From positions 2,790,001-2,854,000 of the forward strand of contig NZ_CP142422.1 in the NCBI RefSeq assembly GCF_035974275.1: a stretch of DNA of 64,000 bases. The letters are read 5' to 3'. The first letter of the stretch is position 1. Every line of letters begins with the position of its first letter. This document shows positions 1 to 8,696 of the stretch, one piece after another. Made by a program: the position numbers and the translations under genes. Source of the stretch: Chryseobacterium sp. MYb264 (GTDB lineage: Bacteria > Bacteroidota > Bacteroidia > Flavobacteriales > Weeksellaceae). The notes under the pieces are model-generated. The model was not told the origin of the DNA. It saw only the letters and a list, made by a program, of their open reading frames with translations, and did no database searches.

Positions 1-477
1 ATTAATTTGTGTCAGATTAGGAACATCTGTAGCAGTTACATCAAGATTTGGACAGCTCGAAAATCCCTGATCAAATTGCTGGAGCCAAAGAATATCTCCC
101 CATTGACTCACCTCGAAGAGTTTCGGATTTCCTAAGGCAGGCATATTTGCGCTACCTCTAAATCCGTAAAATAATCCACTCCCATTGGATGCTTTTACTC
201 TGTAAGTTGCCTGAATAGGATTTGCATTTAAAGAAGTACCAAAAGAAATTACCGCAGGGCTGCCGCTACTCGATGTTACAGAACTAAGAACCCCATTATG
301 CTGAGGAAATCCTATTTCTTCCCAGGCAATGGTATAGCTCGTTCCGGTGCCTCCAAAAGATATGGAGTTATCAATCGTTCCTGTGATATTAGGTTTCCAA
401 ACCGTAATAAATTCATTCTGCGCATAAGAAATGAAAAATAGAAAAAGAAAAAATGTTACCAATAGTTTTTTGTGCAT
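1..477 (-). CDS. BspA-type secreted surface protein, N-terminal part (runs off window)
   Basis: The gene reads leftward from an ATG at 477 and leaves the window after 159 codons with no stop. Residues 1-19 are a typical flavobacterial signal peptide, a hydrophobic run ending SYAQ. The following EFITVWKPN opening and a later stretch ending ATDVPNLTQI match the start of BspA-family leucine-rich-repeat surface proteins, in which a short N-terminal domain precedes repeats of the mF..c.nL type. The repeats themselves and any T9SS tail would lie outside the window. A surface or adhesive role is inferred from the family. The upstream 466 bp holds no other convincing gene. Confidence 0.6.
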   Translation of the reverse strand, partial: MHKKLLVTFFLFLFFISYAQNEFITVWKPNITGTIDNSISFGGTGTSYTIAWEEIGFPQHNGVLSSVTSSSGSPAVISFGTSLNANPIQATYRVKASNGSGLFYGFRGSANMPALGNPKLFEVSQWGDILWLQQFDQGFSSCPNLDVTATDVPNLTQIN

Positions 478-943
478 AGTTTAATAGAAAATTTTAAGGT
501 TAAAGTTTAATTTATTAAGACATCATTTCCCGGGACTCTGTCTCTTATTTCTTATATAAAGATAGCTATGGAAGGCGACAAAACACGTCGTATTAAAAAT
601 TTATTTAAGTATTTTATCCTTTTTTTCTTTGGAAAATCAACTTCAAATACATAAGAAAGCAAATCCGCTCAGAAATTCTAAGCGGATTTTTATTGATATT
701 TACACTGACTTTAGAAGTGGCAGGCGGAGGTGTTTGTGCAGTTTTCGCATTTTCGTATGCCAGGGCACATATCCAAAAAGACAGTCTTTACATAATAATT
801 ATTACATCCCAAATCCATTAAATTTATCCGTTACATCAAAAATCTTCAATCTGCAAATATTTTTTCACTAAAAAGTGTATTTTTTTATTTCTGCCCGTTT
901 TTTGCTTTCATCTTTATAACACCAAATTTCAAAATATAAAGTC
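478..943. other. Intergenic region with one hairpin
   Basis: No convincing gene is seen. An 80-codon open frame at 629-871 has a low-complexity, Arg/Ser-rich product and no family look, and was rejected. The only clear structure is a hairpin with 9 bp arms (AAATCCGCT at 661-669 and AGCGGATTT at 681-689) followed by T-rich sequence. It looks like a terminator with no intact gene upstream of it, so it may be a relic. Confidence 0.4.
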
Positions 944-1696
944 ATGAAAAAATATTTCCTTATACTTCCGTGCTTTATTTTTTCAGGAATATCTGCACAG
1001 GAAATAACGACCGCTGAGCCTTCTGAAAAGATGAATATCATCAAAACGAACGTTACAGCCTATGCTTTCCGAAATATTAATCTCTCTTATGAGAGAGCCT
1101 TTACCGAATGGTTTTCACTGAATATGGGGTTCGGCGTAATGCCTGAAGGAAAAGTTCCTTTTATCAACTCTTTTTTAAGCGATGCAGACGAAAAAAGATT
1201 TCAGAATCTTAACGTAAAATCTTTTAATTTCACCATTGAGCCCAGATTTTATATCGGTTCAGGTTATGGAAAAGGATTTTATATTGCTCCTTACTACCGC
1301 TACTCCCAAGTTACCTCTAATACTTTTGATTTTTATTATGATTATAATTTCAGCGGAACGACCTATCAAATTCCCTTAAAAGGAAACGGAACCGCCCATG
1401 GAAACAGCGGCGGATTAATGGTCGGCGTACAGTTTTTCTTAACCCGAAGCCAAAATTTAGTCTTAGATTTCTGGATTGCCGGAGCCCATTACGGAGCCGG
1501 AAAAGGAGATTTCACCATGACAAGCGATGTTATTTTAACACCCGATATGCAGGCTCAGCTGAAAAAAGAGATTGAAAACCTTGACATTCCGGTTGTGAAT
1601 TATACAGTGGAAACCAATGCCAACGGAGCAAACATAAAAGTAGATGGACCATGGCTGGGTTTAAGAAGCGGATTATCGCTTGGATATAGATTTTAA
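944..1696 (+). CDS. Outer-membrane beta-barrel protein, DUF3575-like
   Basis: This 250-aa protein has a signal peptide (MKKYFLILPC...GISAQ) followed by alternating hydrophobic/polar strands. It contains the NIIKTNVTAYAFRNINLSYERA stretch (quoted in two parts: NIIKTNVTAYA, then FRNINLSYERA) that resembles the start of DUF3575 barrels. It ends in Tyr-Arg-Phe, the aromatic C-terminus favoured by outer-membrane barrels. A substrate cannot be read from the sequence. It stands alone, with a terminator 20 bp downstream and an unrelated transporter after that. The call as a barrel is fairly safe; the exact family is tentative. Confidence 0.6.
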   Translation: MKKYFLILPCFIFSGISAQEITTAEPSEKMNIIKTNVTAYAFRNINLSYERAFTEWFSLNMGFGVMPEGKVPFINSFLSDADEKRFQNLNVKSFNFTIEPRFYIGSGYGKGFYIAPYYRYSQVTSNTFDFYYDYNFSGTTYQIPLKGNGTAHGNSGGLMVGVQFFLTRSQNLVLDFWIAGAHYGAGKGDFTMTSDVILTPDMQAQLKKEIENLDIPVVNYTVETNANGANIKVDGPWLGLRSGLSLGYRF

Positions 1697-1716
1697 AATT
1701 TATTATAAATACTTTC

Positions 1717-1750
1717 AAAACCGTTCATATTTTGAGCGGTTTTCGTTTTT
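1717..1750 (+). terminator. Rho-independent terminator
   Basis: AAAACCGTTC pairs with GAGCGGTTTT around a short AT loop, followed by a T-rich tail. It sits 20 bp past the barrel gene stop. Confidence 0.75.
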
Positions 1751-1838
1751 ATAATCATTCTAAAAACTTTAATTATTACTTTCAATTAAATATTTTCTCA
1801 ATTTTTATCTGTCTCGAAAAAATCTATATCTTTCCCAC

Positions 1839-3131
1839 ATGAATTCATCACAAATTACCACCGCACAAAGAATCAAAGCCATTGTAGGCGGATCCATAGG
1901 AAATTTGGTGGAATGGTATGACTGGTATGCCTACGCTGCATTTGCCATCTACTTTTCCCATTCATTTTTTCCCGATTCCGATCTTACGGCGCAACTTCTA
2001 AATACCGCCGGAATTTTTGCGGTTGGTTTCCTGATGAGGCCTGTCGGAGGATGGGTTTTCGGAAGTATCGCGGATAAGATCGGGAGAAAAAAAGCAATGA
2101 CCTATTCCGTTTTGTTAATGTCTTTCGGTTCATTACTGATTGCCTTAACACCCACTTATAAAACCATCGGTGTTTTAGCCCCTGCTTTACTTTTATTGGC
2201 AAGACTTTTACAAGGATTAAGCGTAGGTGGTGAATACGGAGTGTCCGCCACTTACCTCAGCGAAATGGCTACCGAAAACAGAAGAGGTTTCTACTCAAGT
2301 TTTCAATACGTAACCTTGATTGGCGGACAATTAATTGCCTTAGGAATTCAATTGATTTTACAGAAATTACTATTAACAGAAGCCCAACTGGAAGACTGGG
2401 GCTGGAGAATTCCCTTTGTGATCGGAGCGGCATTATCGATTATTGCACTATACCTTCGCTCCAATCTTCATGAAACGGAAGCTTTCGAAAACAAAAAAGA
2501 GGTCAGTGAAAAGAAAAAAGGAAGCATCAGCGAACTTTTAAAACATCCCAAAGCCTTAATTACAGTGGTAGGTTTAACATTAGGAGGAACACTGGCATTT
2601 TATACCTACACCACGTATATGCAGAAGTTTTTAGTGAACACGGTTCATTTAACGAAAGAACAGTCTACACTTGTTTCTTTCATTTCCCTCCTTATTTTTG
2701 CGTGCCTGCAGCCCGTTTTCGGAGCATTATCAGATAAGATTGGAAGAAGACCGTTACTGTTATCGTTCGGGATCTTGGGAACACTATGTACCTATCCGCT
2801 TTTAACGGCTTTAAGCCAGACAACATCTATGTGGGGTGCCTTCTTTTTGATTATGGCGGCATTAATTATTGTAAGCGGCTACACTTCGATCAACGCGGTG
2901 GTAAAAGCAGAACTATTTCCTTCGGAAGTAAGAGCACTGGGCGTGGGATTGCCTTATGCCTTAACAGTTGCTATTTTTGGAGGAACGGCAGAATATATTG
3001 CCCTTTGGTTTAAACAGGAAAATAAAGAACCTTATTTTTACTGTTACATCACCGCGTGTATTTTCTTTTCCCTGATTGTATATGCAGGAATGAAGGATAC
3101 CAAGAAGAACTCTACTTTAGATAAAGATTAA
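1839..3131 (+). CDS. kgtP: Alpha-ketoglutarate:proton symporter KgtP (MFS, MHS family)
   Basis: This 430-aa, 12-helix major facilitator imports a dicarboxylate with protons across the inner membrane. The N-terminus VGGSIGNLVEWYDWYAYA, the loop DKIGRKKAM between helices 2 and 3, ARLLQGLSVGGEYGVSATY, and the second-half repeat GALSDKIGRRPLL are near-copies of the matching stretches of Escherichia coli KgtP. The identity is recognised from memory, not aligned. Length is as expected for the family. It is monocistronic between two terminators. A TAnnTTTG-like box (TATCTTTC) lies just before the ATG, so the transcript may be nearly leaderless. A related MHS substrate (another organic acid) is the main alternative. 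Confidence 0.85.
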   Translation: MNSSQITTAQRIKAIVGGSIGNLVEWYDWYAYAAFAIYFSHSFFPDSDLTAQLLNTAGIFAVGFLMRPVGGWVFGSIADKIGRKKAMTYSVLLMSFGSLLIALTPTYKTIGVLAPALLLLARLLQGLSVGGEYGVSATYLSEMATENRRGFYSSFQYVTLIGGQLIALGIQLILQKLLLTEAQLEDWGWRIPFVIGAALSIIALYLRSNLHETEAFENKKEVSEKKKGSISELLKHPKALITVVGLTLGGTLAFYTYTTYMQKFLVNTVHLTKEQSTLVSFISLLIFACLQPVFGALSDKIGRRPLLLSFGILGTLCTYPLLTALSQTTSMWGAFFLIMAALIIVSGYTSINAVVKAELFPSEVRALGVGLPYALTVAIFGGTAEYIALWFKQENKEPYFYCYITACIFFSLIVYAGMKDTKKNSTLDKD

Positions 3132-3153
3132 ACTTTTTTGTATATAAAAGCAG

Positions 3154-3192
3154 CGCGCCAAAGAAAAAATCCTTAGCGCGTTTTTATTTTTT
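3154..3192 (+). terminator. Terminator after kgtP
   Basis: A stem with a CGCGC/GCGCG base, continued with two mismatches, is followed by a run of T residues that reaches the stop codon of the convergent small gene. Confidence 0.65.
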
Positions 3193-3404
3193 TAGTGATA
3201 AGCCTGTTTGAACTTCTCGACCATTGTGTCCAATGTATGGCGCTGAACAAAAATGGTTTTTACTTCCTCATATCGTGGAGATTTATAGTATACTTCATGG
3301 AAATCCATGCTTCCGTTTCCCACTTTCACGATTTTCTGTACATCAATATTCAACTTTTTCAACTCACTTTTGAAAACTTGGAACTCGTCTTGGATATTAT
3401 TCAT
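3192..3404 (-). CDS. Small hypothetical protein (70 aa)
   Basis: A 70-aa, soluble, charged protein (MNNIQDEFQVFKSELKKL...) without signal peptide or membrane segment. The composition is protein-like and mostly helical, with Lys/Glu heptads in the first 25 residues and a more beta-like middle (KTIFVQRHTL). I do not recognise the family. It converges with kgtP and has a 460-bp AT-rich upstream region. Opposite-strand frames over the same bases are less protein-like. It is kept as a probable gene because of composition and its clean start. Confidence 0.5.
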   Translation of the reverse strand: MNNIQDEFQVFKSELKKLNIDVQKIVKVGNGSMDFHEVYYKSPRYEEVKTIFVQRHTLDTMVEKFKQAYH

Positions 3405-3863
3405 TGTTCGATCTGGATTTTAATTAAAAATTAGTGTTTTATATCAAACACCCTACCAATTTTTAGGGGGTCAGGGTGAAATTTTGACTAAAGTTAATAA
3501 TTTTTTAACACAAAAACAATATTAAATTAATAATTATTCAATTTATTTTAAAAATTAAAAACAATTTAGCAACATATTTTAAGTTTTGTTAAAAATATCG
3601 CGCAGACAAAACCATTCTGAATATATCATAACCTCGATGAATAAAGGCTTTTCAACACTTGATCAAAGAAAAACATTAGCTCTGTTTAAAATTTATGATT
3701 TTTAACAAAAAAAATTATTTAAGTATTTTAAAAACAGTTGTATACCTTAATTTCAGTGATTCCAAAAGAAGCAATAAAAGAAGAGTTATTATGTTAAAGT
3801 ATTTTTTGATAATTCTCACTTTAACTTCAGCCATAATTTAGCATCATAAAGAGAAACAATAAC
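3405..3863. other. AT-rich intergenic region
   Basis: About 460 bp with no supported gene. A 16-codon hydrophobic mini-ORF (3791-3841, MLKYFLIILTLTSAII then TAG) looks like a lone signal peptide directly upstream of the secreted protein at 3864. It may be a decayed signal sequence or chance. Confidence 0.4.
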
Positions 3864-4208
3864 ATGAAAAACTCAAAATTATTTCTTTTACTGATCTTAT
3901 TATTTTCCGGAATAATTTGCGCTCAGAAGAACGATACTAAAATCACCGTCAAAGAAAAAGGTAAAGCTGCAAAAACAGTAGAGAAACAGGAAAACCTTCC
4001 CCACTTTATCCAGTTTGGAATTATGTCTAAAAATCATCAAGCCTTTAGAAATAAATATAAAATTGATGTGAAGTATGAAAACTGTGTGATCAGCCCAACC
4101 GTTTCAAAAATGGCAAAAGAAAACAACCTTGCGATTGCAAAGTTGTTGACTGAAAAATATGGTGATAGCTGGAAAAAAGAGCTGGAAATTATTCCTTACG
4201 GATTATAA
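3864..4208 (+). CDS. Secreted hypothetical protein (114 aa)
   Basis: The protein starts with a signal peptide (MKNSKLFLLLILLFSGIICAQ). A Lys/Glu-rich linker follows, then a ~70-residue domain with one Cys (KYENCVISP) and a Trp-containing C-terminus. The start is fixed by the signal peptide. I do not recognise the domain. Its last 6 bp overlap the end of the convergent ABC transporter gene (4203-4208), so the two transcripts collide. A periplasmic location is inferred. Confidence 0.6.
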   Translation: MKNSKLFLLLILLFSGIICAQKNDTKITVKEKGKAAKTVEKQENLPHFIQFGIMSKNHQAFRNKYKIDVKYENCVISPTVSKMAKENNLAIAKLLTEKYGDSWKKELEIIPYGL

Positions 4209-5960
4209 TTTGCTTTCCTCTTCCAGTTCTATTTCGTGTCTCAATTGGGCTTTATATAAAGTGGCGTAATATCCGTTCTTATCCAAAAGTTCCAAATGTT
4301 TACCTTCTTCAACAATTTTACCATGTTCCATTACGATAATTTTATCGGCTTTTTCGATAGTTGACAATCGGTGGGCAATAATGATGGATGTTCTGTTTTT
4401 GGTAATTTTTTCCGTGGCTCTCTGGATTAATTTCTCACTTTCGTGGTCAATAGAAGAAGTTGCTTCATCCAGAATTAAAATCTTTGGATCTGATAAATAA
4501 GCTCTCAGGAAAGATAATAATTGTCTCTGCCCCAGAGAAATTGAAGAACCTCTTTCGCTCACCACATAATCATAACCACCCGGAAGTTGCTCAATAAACT
4601 GGTCGACTTCAATTTCTTTGGCACCCGCTTTTATTTTATCTAAAGTAATAGTTTCATCACCAAAAGAAAGATTTTCAAAAATACTTCCGTGGAAAAGGAA
4701 AACATCCTGCAACACCACGCCAATGTGGCTTCTCAGGTTATACAGTTCGTAATCCTTCAGATTCACATCATCAATTAATATATTTCCGGAATTGATGTCA
4801 TACAATCTTGTAATCAAGCTGATAATGGTAGATTTCCCTGCTCCCGTTGCTCCAACGATGGCTACCGTTTCTCCCGGACTTACTTTAAAATCGATGCCTT
4901 TTAAAACCTCCTGCTTTTCATCGTAGGCAAAACGTACATCCTGAAATTCAATTTTACCATCGAAATGATCTTTTTTCACAGTTCCTGTATTTGGCATCGC
5001 AAAATCTTCATCCATTAATCCCAATACTCTTTCCGCTCCCACAATTCCTCTCTGAATATTGTTAAATCGGTCTGCAATTTGTCTCAAAGGACGAATCAAC
5101 ATTGATATATACTGAATAAATGCAATAACAACCCCCGCACTGATCGTAATATATCCTCCATAAAAAAGTATAAACCCGATAAAAAGTGAAGAAATTAATT
5201 CCACCACAGGAAAGAATAAAGAGAAGATGAAAACGGTTCTCAATAATGCGCCCTTCAGCGTAATATTAATGTCATCAAACTTTTTAAACTCAGATTCCTG
5301 TCTGTTGAACACCTGAATAATGGGCATTCCTGCCAGCCTTTCCTGAACAAAAGAGTTTTGATTCGCCGTCCAGTTTCTTTCATCCCCAAAAGCCTTTTTC
5401 AATCTCTTTTGGAAAAATCTTGTGATCACCACCATCAGTGGTAAAATCGCCAATGTAATATAGCTCAGATGAACGTCTGTGCTGAACATCATGATCAGTA
5501 CAAAAACAATTCTCAGAACATCTCCGAACACCATCAAAAAACCGTCCGTATACACCGTCGCAATAGTTTCCACATCACCGACAGCTCTCGTTACCAACTG
5601 ACCGATGGGTGTTTTATCAAAAAACGAAGTTTTAAAATAGATCAGTTTTGCATATAGCCTTTGTCTGATATCTCTGATTACGTTTTGAGAAATATAATTG
5701 GAGAAAAAGACTAAGAAAAAATTCAGCACGGTTTCTGCAAATACCAGCGCTACCAGCAGATAAATATGCTTCATCATCAAAGCTTTATCCTGTAGTTTCG
5801 TGATATCATTATCCACCACATTCATCGTAAGATAAGGTCTGTATGTAGAAACGATGGAGAGTATAATGGAAATTATCAGAGTGACGATGAACCAAGAACG
5901 GAACTTCATCCCGATAAAGAAAAGCCTCTTAATAATATCCCAGGTATCTTGTTTTTTCAT
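4203..5960 (-). CDS. ABC exporter, fused membrane and ATPase domains
   Basis: A half-transporter of 585 aa from the ATG at 5960 (MKKQDTWDII); an earlier in-frame ATG at 6002 would add 14 residues without family support. Six transmembrane helices (ABC_membrane) occupy roughly residues 20-310. The ATPase follows with Walker A GATGAGKST, Q-loop VVLQDVFLF, signature SLGQRQLL (Leu replacing the first Gly of the classic LSGGQ), Walker B ILILDEATSSID and switch His in IIIAHRLST. The signature variant resembles the LmrCD/BmrCD type of multidrug exporters. The substrate is unknown. It is a single gene with its 3' end overlapping the preceding convergent gene. Confidence 0.85.
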   Translation of the reverse strand: MKKQDTWDIIKRLFFIGMKFRSWFIVTLIISIILSIVSTYRPYLTMNVVDNDITKLQDKALMMKHIYLLVALVFAETVLNFFLVFFSNYISQNVIRDIRQRLYAKLIYFKTSFFDKTPIGQLVTRAVGDVETIATVYTDGFLMVFGDVLRIVFVLIMMFSTDVHLSYITLAILPLMVVITRFFQKRLKKAFGDERNWTANQNSFVQERLAGMPIIQVFNRQESEFKKFDDINITLKGALLRTVFIFSLFFPVVELISSLFIGFILFYGGYITISAGVVIAFIQYISMLIRPLRQIADRFNNIQRGIVGAERVLGLMDEDFAMPNTGTVKKDHFDGKIEFQDVRFAYDEKQEVLKGIDFKVSPGETVAIVGATGAGKSTIISLITRLYDINSGNILIDDVNLKDYELYNLRSHIGVVLQDVFLFHGSIFENLSFGDETITLDKIKAGAKEIEVDQFIEQLPGGYDYVVSERGSSISLGQRQLLSFLRAYLSDPKILILDEATSSIDHESEKLIQRATEKITKNRTSIIIAHRLSTIEKADKIIVMEHGKIVEEGKHLELLDKNGYYATLYKAQLRHEIELEEESKL

Positions 5961-6002
5961 TGTTCGAATGGAAGAAAGAATTAATTTAAAAATTCCCTGC
6001 AA

Positions 6003-6319
6003 AAATAAGACTTTCTAATTTCACACGCTTTACAAGTTGATTAAATACTCATGAAAATTACAGATAGATATTATTTATGATATAGATGGTTATCGGATAT
6101 GACTGATTTTTTTTAATAAAAAACTTACTCCCCCGAAGTTCACCTTCCCTAAGAAAGTAAAAAGACAGATAGTATATAGGGGAAAAATAAGGTTATTTTT
6201 TTAATTTTCTTGTGTAAGTCCTGCAAAATGTTTCAGGGCAAAGGCTCATTTTTTGATTTCGTCTGTGGGGTTTTAATTGAATTAAAAATGGTGACTTAAA
6301 TTCGAGCCACCATCATTTA
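6003..6319. other. Intergenic region, nothing recognised
   Basis: About 320 bp of AT-rich sequence between two leftward genes. No gene, repeat family member or strong hairpin is seen. Confidence 0.4.
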
Positions 6320-6661
6320 TTACAATTCTTTATTTCCTATTTCTTCAATTTCCAGAGAAGGTTTGTGTAGATTTTCTTTCATAAATTTATTCTCAAGAAA
6401 TTTATAAATTCCATATACAGCAGCAATCGAAAGCAGCCAGCCTATAAAATTAATCCCTGAAAACGCCATAAAACTGGAGTCTTCCAAAGATGCAGCATCC
6501 GTGATTCCTTGATAAATACCATACGCCACTCCAAAAAGCAACTGAGTTCCCAAATAAACTCCTATTGCTAAAAGCCCATAGTGCCATTTTGTTCTGCTGA
6601 ACCTCTCAGCCAGTCGCGCATAATATCTGTAAGCAGCGATTAAAATAAAAATACCTAGCAT
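6320..6661 (-). CDS. Small membrane protein (113 aa)
   Basis: Three hydrophobic segments are visible: residues 1-15, about 25-50 (HYGLLAIGVYLGTQLLFGVAY) and about 68-88 (INFIGWLLSIAAVYGIYKFL). A charged C-terminal tail follows (KENLHKPSLEIEEIG). This predicts an inner-membrane protein with a cytoplasmic tail. I do not recognise a family; several Bacteroidetes proteins of this size and layout are known only as hypothetical. Its neighbour to the right is truA, separated by a repetitive inverted sequence. Confidence 0.55.
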   Translation of the reverse strand: MLGIFILIAAYRYYARLAERFSRTKWHYGLLAIGVYLGTQLLFGVAYGIYQGITDAASLEDSSFMAFSGINFIGWLLSIAAVYGIYKFLENKFMKENLHKPSLEIEEIGNKEL

Positions 6662-6694
6662 AATGTTATTAGTTTTTTATAATAAATATTTTTT

Positions 6695-6801
6695 TAAACA
6701 CGAATTACACTAATATTTTTTTCACAAATAACACAAATCTACTTAAATCAGTTTTAAAATTATTTGTGAAATTCGTGTGAATATTTGTGGTATTTGTGTT
6801 T
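6695..6801. repeat. Imperfect inverted repeat of the CACGAAT/ACAAAT type
   Basis: The left arm (AAACACGAATTACAC...) and the reverse complement of the right arm (AAACACAAATACCAC...) match over about 40 bp with mismatches. The sequence is rich in CACGAAT/CACAAAT words, which also occur inside the dispersed elements near 27, 37 and 41 kb. It lies between a small membrane protein gene and truA. Confidence 0.55.
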
Positions 6802-6804
6802 AAA

Positions 6805-7539
6805 TCAGTCAAATTCATACCCAACATCCACCAGATACAATCCATGCGCCGGTGCGGACGTTCCTGCAGAATTTCGGTGTTTGTCTTCAATGACTTTTCG
6901 AAGATCCTCAGGTTGTATTTTCCCGGAACCAATTTCTACCATTGTTCCTACAATCGCTCTCACCATATTTCTTAAAAATCGGTTGGCAGAAACGGTGAAT
7001 TTCAGTTCGCTTCCGTTTTGTACCCACTCTGCTTTGTACATTTTGCAGATATTGGTTTTGTTGTCGGTTTTCAGTTTAGCGAAACTTGTAAAATCTTCGT
7101 ATTCGAATAAAATCTTACAGGCTTCGTTCATTTTATCAATATCCAGATCACGTCTCCAATGTTGCCACGCAGATTCTGTGGTAAACGGATTTTTCTCTAA
7201 AGTAATATAATATTCATACGTTCTGAAAGTAGCATCAAAACGTGCATGAAAATCATCTTTTACCTGAAAAATCCTTTTAATGGAAATATCCGGCGGAAGA
7301 AAACTGTTCAGTCTTCGCGGAAGATCTTGATCCAACACTTTTTCGGTGTCGAAGTGGGCGAAAATCTTCTTCGCATGCACACCGGTATCAGTTCTTCCTG
7401 CTCCTGTCGTTTTTATTTCTTCTCTTAAAATCGTGGAAAGTGCTTTTTCCAATTCTTCCTGCACAGAAATAGCATCCGGCTGTATCTGATAGCCGAAATA
7501 ATTTTTACCGTTGTAGGAAAACTCAATAAAATACCTCAA
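6805..7539 (-). CDS. truA: tRNA pseudouridine synthase A
   Basis: TruA converts uridines 38-40 of tRNA anticodon arms to pseudouridine. The catalytic Asp sits in GAGRTDTGVHA, and FLRNMVRAIVGTMVEIG near the C-terminus is typical. The start chosen is TTG at 7539 (product LRYFIEFSYNG..., 244 aa). The upstream in-frame ATG at 7638 would add a hydrophobic, non-homologous 33 residues and run into the divergent lpxK gene. A TAnnTTTG-like box on this strand (TATTTTTG, 7566-7559) lies 20 bp upstream of the TTG and supports this choice. TTG is inferred, not proven. Confidence 0.88.
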   Translation of the reverse strand: MRYFIEFSYNGKNYFGYQIQPDAISVQEELEKALSTILREEIKTTGAGRTDTGVHAKKIFAHFDTEKVLDQDLPRRLNSFLPPDISIKRIFQVKDDFHARFDATFRTYEYYITLEKNPFTTESAWQHWRRDLDIDKMNEACKILFEYEDFTSFAKLKTDNKTNICKMYKAEWVQNGSELKFTVSANRFLRNMVRAIVGTMVEIGSGKIQPEDLRKVIEDKHRNSAGTSAPAHGLYLVDVGYEFD

Positions 7540-7629
7540 TGTGATAAATATAACTCCACAAAAATACTTTAATTTAATAATAATCGGGAATAGAATTTTT
7601 AAAATAAATATTGAAAAGAAGCTACCATA

Positions 7630-7663
7630 TTGAATCAAATCCCTTTGAAAATTCTTATTTTTG
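7630..7663 (+). promoter_or_regulatory. Bacteroidetes-type promoter of lpxK-punA
   Basis: TTG at 7630-7632, a 23-bp spacer, and TATTTTTG at 7656-7663 fit TTG-N(17-23)-TAnnTTTG. The ATG follows 7 bp later, so the message would be almost leaderless. Confidence 0.55.
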
Positions 7664-7670
7664 CAATCGT

Positions 7671-8696
7671 ATGAAAAGATGGTACCTTTATCCTTTTTCC
7701 CTCGGTTATCATTTGGTCACGGGTTTCCGAAACACAATGTATGATCTGGGAATATTTAAATCAACGAAATTCAAAACACCGATTATTTGTGTCGGTAACC
7801 TTTCTGTGGGCGGCAGCGGGAAATCGCCAATGGTGATGTATCTCGCCCAATACCTGTCTAAACATTACAGAACAGGTGTACTTTCGCGCGGTTACGGAAG
7901 GCTGACCAAAGGTTATGATGTGACGAACTACGAAAGTAACTATAAAATGGTGGGTGATGAAGCCATGCAGTTGTTTGAGCGCTTCAAAAACCGTTTTGTG
8001 ATTGCTGTCTCTGAAGAGAGAGTTCCGGGCGCCAAAAAAGTAATTGAAGATATGGATCTCGATGTTCTGGTACTGGATGATGCCATGCAGCACAGAGCGA
8101 TAAAAGCAGGATTCAATATCATGATGACGGATTTCAACGATCCTTATTTTAGAGACTATCTGCTTCCTGCAGGAGATTTGCGAGAATCGAGAGCGGGTGT
8201 AAAAAGAGCAGACATCATTATGGTAAGCAAATGCCCTGATGAACTGACGGAGGAAACCAAGCAGTATTATGTTTCGAGAATAAGACCAGACCGTACCCAA
8301 AAAGTATTCTTTTCATCCATCGGGTATGACGAAAATGTATACGGAAGAGAAAAAATGCTTCCTGACAACAACCTGAATTATTACGATATCCTTCTGATTA
8401 CCGGAATTGCCAACCCGACGCCGCTTATTCAGCAACTTGCTAAATTTACGAAAAGGGTAAAGCATCTGAAATTCAGGGATCATCATAATTTTTCTGAAGA
8501 CGATATCAAAAAAATCGTCACGGAATATAAAAAACTGGGAGAATATAAACTAATCTTAACAACGGAGAAAGATTATGTTCGTCTTAAATCTTTTGACTAT
8601 CTTAGAGATATTCTTTACTATTGGCCTATCAATGTCATTATTGATAAGAAGGAAGAATTTGATCAAATCATCTTAGATTATGTTAGAAAAAATTAA
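7671..8696 (+). CDS. lpxK: Tetraacyldisaccharide 4'-kinase (lipid A synthesis)
   Basis: LpxK phosphorylates the 4' position of the lipid A disaccharide at the inner membrane. The 341-aa product starts at MKRWYLYPF; an upstream ATG at 7611 is rejected because it would overlap the promoter. An N-terminal amphipathic region is followed by the P-loop VGNLSVGGSGKSP (about residues 40-52), LSRGYGR, VLDDAMQHR, LLPAGDLRE and the C-terminal TTEKDYVRL. All are hallmarks of the family. It overlaps the next gene by 17 bp, implying coupled translation. Confidence 0.93.
   Translation: MKRWYLYPFSLGYHLVTGFRNTMYDLGIFKSTKFKTPIICVGNLSVGGSGKSPMVMYLAQYLSKHYRTGVLSRGYGRLTKGYDVTNYESNYKMVGDEAMQLFERFKNRFVIAVSEERVPGAKKVIEDMDLDVLVLDDAMQHRAIKAGFNIMMTDFNDPYFRDYLLPAGDLRESRAGVKRADIIMVSKCPDELTEETKQYYVSRIRPDRTQKVFFSSIGYDENVYGREKMLPDNNLNYYDILLITGIANPTPLIQQLAKFTKRVKHLKFRDHHNFSEDDIKKIVTEYKKLGEYKLILTTEKDYVRLKSFDYLRDILYYWPINVIIDKKEEFDQIILDYVRKN

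Noticed and set aside
629..871. 80-codon rightward frame
   Set aside because: Composition is not protein-like, the start overlaps a hairpin, and no family resemblance.
3791..3841. 16-codon signal-peptide-like mini-ORF
   Set aside because: Too short to support; kept only as a note in the intergenic entry.
7540..7638. N-terminal extension of truA to ATG 7638
   Set aside because: Adds a hydrophobic, unrelated stretch and overlaps the divergent lpxK promoter; the TTG at 7539 gives the normal length.
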